From the NCBI GenBank assembly GCA_902728285.1, contig CACVBU010000616.1, positions 1,363,209 to 1,427,208 on the forward strand: a stretch of DNA of 64,000 nucleotides. Direction: 5' to 3'. The notes beneath the pieces were generated by a model. That model was not told the origin of the DNA, made no database searches, and saw only the letters and a program-made list of their open reading frames with translations. This document shows positions 48,302 to 56,900 of this stretch, one piece after another (position 1 is the first letter of the stretch; every line of letters begins with the position of its first letter). The translations under genes and the position numbers were made by a program. Source of the stretch: Clytia hemisphaerica. Its lineage: Eukaryota; Cnidaria; Hydrozoa; Leptothecata; Clytiidae.

Positions 48302-50191
48302 TATAGAAGAGCTATCGTACCTGAAGATGCTGAGAGTCTACAAATCAACACGTTGGATTTTGGGGATCAAGTCAATCCATTGCATGCTCAGCAATATACA
48401 TTCGTTTTAAGAGAGCCTGTGGCAACTACTCGTGTCAACTGATTTTTGCTCGTTCACGTATCCTACCAGAAGACATGACTCAACCAAGAGGAGAACTAGT
48501 AGCAGCACTTCTAAATGCTCACACTAGTGAAATTGTTCATCAGGCTTTCTCAACTCAACACAACGCATCCCACAAGTTAACTGATAGTCAAATCGTTCTT
48601 CACTGGTTATGTAATGAAGACAGACCACTCAAGAAATGGCTCAGGAGTCGTGTGGTTGAAATCAAACATTTTTCTTCATTTTTCATGATCGCAGACATAG
48701 CAACAAGGAGATGTGATTCAAATGAAGTCATTGCACCAAACTCTACATGGATCAATGGATTCCCATGGATTACTGGTGAGGACTTCCCAAATCTCACAGC
48801 AAAGAAAATATCACTGAGCCAGAAGGAGCAACAGGAAGTTTCTAAGGAAGTTTCCAACAGAACAACAATCACACTTCACCAAAGCAGATGTCAACGAAGC
48901 ATCTAAGTTCTACAAATTCTCAAATTATTTAATTGACCCGTTACGTCACAGATTTTCAGCAGTATTTCGTATCCTTGCAATGACCATCAGATTCCTTCGA
49001 AATTGCAAACATTCCAAATACAATGAAATTCCAAGGCTCACAATTGAAGAATCATTGGAAACTGCAAAGAATTATTTTTACCAGAAAGCTACCTAAGAAG
49101 TGATGGAATTCGTGGAACCATCAAAGTACAAAAACAGAAGCGAAATGGTCAACAAAGTGATTATCTACACTGGACGAATTTTACCAAACGACTCGATTAC
49201 CATCACTGGAAAAGCAACTCAAGCAATGATTGATCTGTCATCTACTACTTTTGCAGTACCAATTGTGTGCCGTCATTCACCAATAGCAATCAGCATTCTT
49301 AACGAAATCCATTGGTATCATCCACTAATTCGCCATTCTGGTATCGAAACCACATATAGATATCTTCTTCAACAGATCTATGTCATTGATGGAATCAGTA
49401 CGTGCATCTTGCGAACGATGCAGGTACTTGATGAAAAAAAGCACCGACATTGAAATGGGACCAATCTCACCGCATAATTTGATGATTGCACCCGCATTCT
49501 ACTCCACCTAACTCGATATATGTGGACCATTCCTTGCCTATTCACCAAAACAAAAACGTAAAAGCATCAAGGTATGGATGGTCGTCTTCTGCTGTGCAAC
49601 AACAACAACTTTATCAATGAAGGTCATGGATGACTACAGCTCGACGGCATTCATTGAAGCATTTGATTGTCATGTGAGGTTGGATATCCAAAGCACGTCC
49701 TTACTGAGTCAGCTCCTCAAAGGATGTGAAGGCCTACACTTCGATTTCATAGACACCCAGTGAAAACTATTCATCAACTATGCTGTCGAGCTTAAAGTAT
49801 GTCCTGTTGGGGGACACAATATGAACGGACGTGCTGAAAGAAAGATCAGAGAGATTCGTCGATCAATAGAAACTACTCAGTTCACAAACCAAAAGTCATC
49901 ACTGATGCAACTCGAAACACTTGCTGCTCAAATCTCAAACAACATCCACAATCTACCAATGGCAATTAGAGGGATACGAGGAGACTTCGAAAGCATCGAT
50001 CTACTAACTGCCAATCGACTACGTCTTGGTCGAAACAATGATCGAAGTCCTACTGGCTCGTTCAACATCGTCTTCAAGGATCGAATCCGGGATCAGAACA
50101 AAGCAATTTTCGACGCCTGGTTAGAAACATGGCTCGTAAAACATGTACCTCAACTCATGTTTACTCCAAAATGGTTCAAATCAAGTCGACT

Positions 50192-50468
50192 CCAGGGGAA
50201 TAAAGCGGGTTCGTGGAAGTGCATCTTTGGTCAAAATTTGAAATTATTTTGATAATTCTATCAAAAGTTATTAGGATTTCAATTTTTATGACGTCATTAA
50301 AATAGCGCAAAATTGAGGATTTTTGCGAATTACGCAAAATTTCTAAATAAAAAAATATCTGCCTAGACTGAATCTTATTCTACTTAGTTATACGCTCCGT
50401 TTGAGCCCAAAATGAGCTTCTAAAAATGATTTGTAACGTTGCAAGCATTTTGACCCCGCCTTAATCCC
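50192..50468. mobile_element. Second small insertion in BEL-1 (CCAGGGGAATAAAGCGGG ends)
   Basis: Imperfect terminal repeats CCAGGGGAATAAAGCGGG and CCCGCCTTAATCCCCTGG (complement CCAGGGGATTAAGGCGGG). The sequence between has no BEL similarity, and the DUF5641-like region resumes right after it. No clear target duplication. Confidence 0.65.
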
Positions 50469-50755
50469 CTGGAAGAGATATCAAGAAAGGAGACGTTGTG
50501 CTCTTCACCAAACACGAATCAAAGTTGTCATCCAGCTATCAATTTGGTATGGTCGATTCAATTGAAACTGGTCGTGATGGTAAAGTTCGAAAGTGTTACA
50601 TTCGATATCGAAATGCCAATGAAAAGAAGGATCGAGTTACCTTTTGTGCTGTACGAAGTATTGTTGTTATTCATCATGTTGATGAGATTGATTTAATGCA
50701 ACAGCTTTATTCATTCATAGCTCATTCATTCCACCAACATTGGCTCGATGGCTCC

Positions 50756-50760
50756 TTATC
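50756..50760. repeat. BEL-2 target-site duplication, left
   Basis: TTATC, repeated at 60458-60462; 5 bp is usual for BEL/Pao integrases. Confidence 0.9.
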
Positions 50761-51095
50761 TGTTACATTTTATATTTCCCCACGGAACTTTTAGCTAAAG
50801 ATGTCCTTTGTGTCGCTCTTACGATCATTATCTATCAATTGTAGCAATTATCTCGTTTTATATTCTCAAAGTAATTATCTTTTATACGAATCCCTAGACG
50901 TTTGTATTTCTTTTGTAGTATAGTCACTAGCTCATTGTTTCTAGTTTTTTCTAATGTCAGAATTTTCACTATATATTTTTTTATCGCTCTGTATGAAGTT
51001 AGTTCAACAGTGCGAGTTATGACAAGAAGACAGAATGAACGAGATGAATATTTTTGTCTGAAGTCTATGGCTCACTTTGAATTCAATACTTTACA
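50761..51095 (+). repeat. BEL-2 5' LTR
   Basis: 335 bp, begins TGTTACATTTTATATTTCCC and ends AATTCAATACTTTACA (TG...CA). TATATA lies at about 50971. The sequence just after it (ATAACTCGCAAGAACC) lacks the TGG expected for priming by a tRNA 3' CCA end, so the primer site is unresolved. Confidence 0.95.
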
Positions 51096-51181
51096 ATAAC
51101 TCGCAAGAACCACCACTTATATCAAGAAGAAATTTGTTTATTAGTGGAAGTGAAGTCTTCGTACAAAAGACTTTACCAATT

Positions 51182-51655
51182 TGAGAAGGGGCACTCGTGG
51201 AGTCCATATTCCTGATTTCTCTCACGACATTGGAGAGCGGGTGTTCGTCAATTGGCATCCGAGGTGATTGCTGGTCAATTTGAGAAGGGGCGCTCGTGGA
51301 GTCCATATTCCTGATTTCTCTCACGACATTGGAGAGCGGGTGTTCGTCAATTGGCATCCGAGGTGATTGTTGGTCAATTTGAGAAGGGGCACTCGTGGAG
51401 TCCATATTCCTGATTTCTCTCACGACATTGGAGAGCGGGTGTTCGTCAATTGGCATCCGAGGTGATTGCTGGTCAATTTGAGAAGGGGCACTCGTGGAGT
51501 CCATATTCCTGATTTCTCTCACGACATTGGAGAGCGGGTGTTCGTCAATTGGCATCCGAGGTGATTGCTGGTCAATTTGAGAAGGGGCACTCGTGGAGTC
51601 CATATTCCTGATTTCTCTCACGACATTGGAGAGCGGGTGTTCGTCAATTGGCATC
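51182..51655. repeat. 99-bp minisatellite in the BEL-2 leader (about 4.8 units)
   Basis: Units start at 51182, 51281, 51380, 51479 and 51578 (TGAGAAGGGGCACTCGTGG); only a few substitutions between units. Because 99 is a multiple of three, the minus strand stays open through all units (51654-51091, PIDEHPLSNVVREIRN repeated five times). A diverged half unit follows at 51700-51755 (GAGGTGATTGCTGAGAACAA...). Confidence 0.93.
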
Positions 51656-51959
51656 CGAGATTTACCGCCTAAGGGACATCTTGGTCCAATTCCCTGAGGT
51701 GATTGCTGAGAACAACCTGAGAAGAGACGCTCATGGAGTCAAAATCCCTGACAGATTCCAAGATTGGTTACATCACAAAGTTACTTGGTTGGTGAGGTAT
51801 ACCATTTATTTGTTTGTTCATCGTTTGGAATCACATTTGACCGCTTGACTTACAACTGTACCCTCGGACGATCGCTTGTATCGTTATCAGAGTACGATTC
51901 CAATCGATATATCGAAACTCATATCGATTTCAATCCTACCAACCTCGTCTTTGTCAATC

Positions 51960-52640
51960 AATATAGCTCATATAGCTTGGATACCGATCTCTCTCAAAAT
52001 CCAACTATTGCTCAACGATAGCTTGGATACCGATCTCCCTCAAATCCAACTATCGTTCAAATAGCTTGGATACCGATCACTCTCAATCCAACTATCGTCC
52101 AAATAGCTTGGATACCGATCTCTCTCAAATCCAATTATCACTCAAATAGATTGGATACCGATCACTCTCAATCCAACTATCGTTCAAATAGTTTGGATAC
52201 CGATCACTCTCAATCCAACTATCACTCAAATAGCTCGGATACCGATCTCTCTCAAAATCCAACTATCGTTCAAATAGCTTGGATACCGATCACTCTCAAT
52301 CCAACTATCGTCCAAATAGCTTGGATACCGATCTCTCTCAAATCCAATTATCACTCAAATAGATTGGATACCGATCACTCTCAATCCAACTATCGTTCAA
52401 TAGTTTGGATACCGATCACTCTCAATCCAACTATCACTCAAATAGCTCGGATACCGATCTCTCTCAAAATCCAACTATCGTTCAAATAGTTTGGATACCG
52501 ATCACTCTCAATCCAACTATCACTCAAATAGCTCGGATACCGATCTCTCTCAAAATCCAACTATCGTTCAAATAGCTTGGATACCGATCTCTATCATATT
52601 GCTCAAATAGCTTAGATACCGATTTCAACTCAATCCAATA
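51960..52640. repeat. 42/43-bp satellite array, type 1, BEL-2 leader
   Basis: About 15 units of GCTTGGATACCGATC(A/T)CTCTC followed by AATCCAACTATCGTTCAAATA, some one base longer (CTCTCTCAAATCC). Irregular higher-order pattern of two alternating variants. Confidence 0.9.
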
Positions 52641-52915
52641 TCGCCAAATAGCTTGGATACTGATCACAATCAATCCAACTATCATCACATAGCTTGGATA
52701 CCGATCTCAATTCAATCCAACTATCATTACATAGCTTGGATACCGATCTTAATTCAATCCAACTATCATCACATAGCTTGGATACCGATCTCAATTCAAT
52801 CCAACTATCATCACATAGCTTGGATACCGATCTCAATTCAATCCAACTATCATCACATAGCTTGGATACCGATCTCAATTCAATCCAACTATCATCACAT
52901 AGCTTGGATACCTAC
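52641..52915. repeat. 42-bp satellite array, type 2, BEL-2 leader
   Basis: About 6-7 units, GCTTGGATACCGATCTCAAT then TCAATCCAACTATCATCACATA. Very uniform. Related to type 1 but with ATCATCACA in place of ATCGTTCAA. The last two units belong to the inverted repeat below. Confidence 0.9.
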
Positions 52916-53107
52916 CTTATTTCTTGAATACGATTGCTCAGTTCAAGTTTTAGAGCAGATTGAACACCGATCGCTCAATCCACGTCACAAGCAAGACTGG
53001 ATACCGATTGCTCAATTCACACTCTGCTCCAGAGACCTGGATACCAATCGCACACTCAAGTACACAAATCATAGATCACACCGATCACCACATTCAATCT
53101 AGACGAA

Positions 53108-53335
53108 CAAAGTCTAGACATCAAGTCAAGTACCACTATATCTTGACTCCAATAAGCAGCTGGCTAACAAAAATCAGTAACTGCCTTCCATCAATTTAGT
53201 CTTGAAGAGACTAGCTTCAAGCCAACACTCAACTTCTTCTCTTCTCCACCCATCTGTCTCGACATAATGCCGGAGGCAAGAGAGATTTCTCAAGCAAAGA
53301 GAAAAAGGAACAGCAAGAAGTACATGATCACTAAA
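53108..53335 (+). repeat. Direct duplication, first copy
   Basis: 228 bp repeated at 53740-53967 with an offset of exactly 632; runs from CAAAGTCTAGACATC through the gag start codon to ATCACTAAA. No difference seen between copies. Confidence 0.93.
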
Positions 53336-53356
53336 TTGATGGAAGGCAGTTACTGA
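53267..53356 (+). pseudogene. Upstream decoy of the BEL-2 gag start
   Basis: The duplicated gag start ATG opens a 29-codon frame identical to the true Gag N-terminus for its first 23 residues (MPEAREISQAKRKRN...), then enters the inverted arm (LMEGSY) and stops at TGA 53354-53356. In a full-length transcript this would be an upstream open frame in the same sequence context as the real start. Confidence 0.85.
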
Positions 53357-53739
53357 TTTTTGTTAGCCAGCTGCTTATTGGAGTCAAGATATAGTGGTAC
53401 TTGACTTGATGTCTAGACTTTGTTCGTCTAGATTGAATGTGGTGATCGGTGTGATCTATGATTTGTGTACTTGAGTTGTGCGATTGGTATCCAGGTCTCT
53501 GGGAGCAGAGTGTGAATTGAGCAATCGGTATCCAGTCTTGCTTGTGACGTGGATTGAGCGATCGGTGTTCAATCTGCTCTAAAACTTGAACTGAGCAATC
53601 GTATTCAAGAAATAAGGTAGGTATCCAAGCTATGTGATGATAGTTGGATTGAATTGAGATCGGTATCCAAGCTATGTGATGATAGTTGGATTGAATTGAG
53701 ATCGGTATCCAAACTTTACTTTATCCAAACTTTATAATA

Positions 53740-53967
53740 CAAAGTCTAGACATCAAGTCAAGTACCACTATATCTTGACTCCAATAAGCAGCTGGCTAAC
53801 AAAAATCAGTAACTGCCTTCCATCAATTTAGTCTTGAAGAGACTAGCTTCAAGCCAACACTCAACTTCTTCTCTTCTCCACCCATCTGTCTCGACATAAT
53901 GCCGGAGGCAAGAGAGATTTCTCAAGCAAAGAGAAAAAGGAACAGCAAGAAGTACATGATCACTAAA
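53740..53967 (+). repeat. Direct duplication, second copy (contains the real gag start)
   Basis: Second copy of 53108-53335; preceded by a short unique joint ACTTTACTTTATCCAAACTT (about 53713-53739) next to the end of the inverted arm. Confidence 0.93.
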
Positions 53968-56900
53968 ACCATAGAGGAGATCAGTTCACTAATCTTAACC
54001 AGAGGTAGTCGAACTAAGGTAAAATACCTTCGAACTGCTCTCGATGACATGCATCATCAAGCTGTTATACTACACGAAGACCTGATGCTACTCCTGGAAA
54101 ACGATAACCCTGATTACAATGACATCTGGATCGATGATCTCTCCTTGAGAATCAACTCTTGTTGTGGTGACGTTACAACATACCTGAAGGAACGTGAGAA
54201 CGACACGTTATCCTCGTCTTCATCGGAAAAAGTTAAAGAAAGAGTCCAAATGTGGAGAGAAGAAACCGCAACCCAAATCCAAGAAGAGGAGAAATCCCTG
54301 ACAGATGACAGACCTCAATCACTGCCTGACGATATTACCGCAGCCTTCTCACAGCTTCATGTCACTGAGAACCTTACTGAAACTACAAACAGACGACACA
54401 ATGCTGATGTAAAGAAATCATCTGATGTAAAGCACATAGGAAGGAAAAGCAGCAGCCTTTCAGACTTACCACATCTTGCAAATTCACAAGAAACAGCCCC
54501 CTTTCTCGACAACTATCCTAAACTGCAAAGGGGAAACCAACCAAACTCAAGTTTACCCAGTCCTCTCCGAAGACCAAATGTTTACGAAGACGGACTAGAC
54601 CCAACTTCAGAATCAAGACTCTACCTTCAAGAACCAATCCAAACAACAAGAGATCAACTCAAATCTCGATTATCAAGTGGTGAGTTTACCAACCAGGACT
54701 TGTACCAAAGTTACGGAAACAGTCGAACACAAAGGCAAGTTACGTTCCAAGAAAATCTGCGAACCGATGCACCACTGAATAGTCCAATCATTGAAGGTGA
54801 TCCTCTCCACAGTACCTACATCATTCAAGACAAACGTCAGCCAAGTGTCAAAATAAAGTCCACAAGGGAGAGAGATAAAGAAACCGAAAGGGTATCGCCG
54901 GAAGACAAAGATGAATCTTCCTCCACACAAGCTGTAGATGCTTGGATAGACGACCTCAATCGATCCACTATTAACATCATCCCAGATGGTAGGATCCATG
55001 ACGTTCAAATGCAGATGCTCATTCAGCAAAGACTGCCACCCCAAAGACTTCCTACCTTTGATGGGGCCGCCGATAAATGGGTCTTGTTTATCTCAAATTT
55101 CTTCGATATGGTCCACAATCAACCGTACTTGGACATCTTTCAAAAAAGAACCTACTTAAACCAACACCTCGTGGGCGAACCAAAGAAGGCAATAGAAGGC
55201 TTCGCAAGTGACACCGATGGCTACATCGCTTCACTCAAACGACTTAAATACATGTTTGGTAATCCTTCACTGGTTGCCCAAGCAACAATACGAAAGGTTG
55301 TCACTGGTAACCAAATACCCGAACATGATTCAAGGTCTCTAACCCAATTCTACTACGCCCTGTCTACTTGCATTAATACATTAGTGAAAATGAAGTATAC
55401 GGCTGACATCCACAGCACTGATGTTCTGAGACAAATACTAAAGAGACTTCCCAACCACCTCCTGAGAAAATGGTCTGAGTACTCCTTGATCCTCAGGCGA
55501 AAGGCAGAACCAAACCTGATCCATTTGGAGCAGTGGCTACAAGCAAGAGTTATGGCTTCAAAGGACCCAAACCTGCCAACTGATCGAAGTAATCGAAATG
55601 GTCCACGTGTTCACAAGTTTGGTCCAACAGACAATACAAGGCACTGTCCATGCTGCAACGGTGATCACTACCTATTCAAGTGTGAAGGCTTCAAAGCAAA
55701 ACCAGATGACGAAAAACTCAACTTTGTCAAGTCAAAGCGTCTATGTTTCAACTGTCTTGGTCAAGGACACGGTGTCAGTACCTGCAGCTCAAAAAAGACT
55801 TGTTTTGCAAAGGGGTGTAAGAAGCATCACCATACTACAATCCACCAGGCAATAGTAAATTTGGAGTCCAAGGCCAAACCCGAATTTTCTAAAGACAAAG
55901 ATAGAAAGGACGGGCCAAAGTTACCAAGCATCAACATGACCAGAAACGATTACAACGTCTTCCTGAAAGTCGTCCCAGTAACAGTTACAAACCAAGCTGG
56001 TCATTCAGTCAATACTTACGCCCTCCTCGATAGTGGGAGCCAGTGTACACTCATAACAAAGAGCCTTTGTCAATCACTCAAGTTGCCAGGAAAGGTAAAG
56101 AAAGTTTCCTTTGGTACCATCAAAGACGAGGAGGAAATGCAGGCCAAGATTGTCAACTTAAAGTTATCCTCCACAGATGGAAGCTTCGTCTCTCAAGTGA
56201 AGAATGTCTACTCTCTACATGAAGACAATTTCAAGGTTCCAGGACAGACAGTTCCAGTAACAGATGACCCTAAATGGGATTATATTCGAGACATCGATCT
56301 TCCTCAAGTAGAATCGAGACAAGTTCAAGTCCTCATTGGTGCCGACGTGCCAGCAGCTCTACTTACCAAAGAAGTTCGAAAGGGAGCGTCTGGTCTACCC
56401 TATGCAACCAAGACACCTTTAGGATGGACCCTGTTCGGGTTATACGAAGGAGGTGCGTCAGGATCAATATGGATCAAACACATCAGACCAAGGGTTCACA
56501 AAGAGGAGAACAGACTGGACGATCTCGTCAAACAATTCTGGGACACTGAATCCTTTGGAACAGAATTCGACATGCAGGAACCAATGTCAGTGACGGATAA
56601 GAAGTTTCTAAAAGTGCTAGAAGATGAAACTACCTTCGAAGACGGCCATTACGTCGTACCCATGTTATGGAAGTCTGATAAGAAACTTCCAGACAGCTCA
56701 CCAATGGCATCCAGGAGACTATCTTACCTCACCAAACGCTTCCAAAGGGACCAAGATTACTTTACCAAGTACAAAGAAAATGTAGATGGGTACCTTAACC
56801 ACAACTATGCCCGGAAATTGACAAAGGAAGAATCCAAAGAAAAATTAACCAAATCATGGTACCTTCCCCACCACGGAGTGATAAACGAGAATAAGCCAGG

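Larger units (their letters stand above)
44110..50760 (+). pseudogene. BEL-1: old, frame-broken BEL/Pao retrotransposon
   Basis: Gag-Pol remnants in the usual order: gag (44341-45435, DUF1759-like LPKFSGF...YTFQTEF block), Cys/His zinc-binding region (45520-45830), peptidase region (46000-46430), Cys-rich CVKCRNCTTCK (about 46610), reverse transcriptase with YVDD at 47382-47393, RNase H-like part (48475-48800), integrase zinc-binding and core (49200-50000) and a DUF5641-like C-terminus (50489-50758). Broken by in-frame stops (TAG 44275, TAA 45436, TGA at the protease region 46033 and TGA 47560), several frameshifts between 46050 and 47560 and again in the integrase, and insertions at 47869-48301 and about 50192-50468. 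The 3' end is cut by BEL-2 at 50760. Not functional. Confidence 0.92.
52820..53712. repeat. Long inverted repeat in the BEL-2 leader
   Basis: Arm 1, 52820-53194, is the complement of arm 2, 53336-53712, over about 375 bp with only two single-base indels seen (CTGCTC-CAGAG against CTGCTCCCAGAG, and CACA-CTCAAG against CACAACTCAAG). The 141-bp spacer holds a copy of the gag start region. Confidence 0.93.

Noticed and set aside
51960..52915. CRISPR array
   Set aside because: Regular 42-bp units look array-like, but there are no unique spacers and the setting is an animal retrotransposon leader.
52653..53102. Plus-strand frame through the 42-bp repeats as a repeat protein
   Set aside because: It exists because the unit is a multiple of three, is interrupted between array types and has no start context or partner domain.
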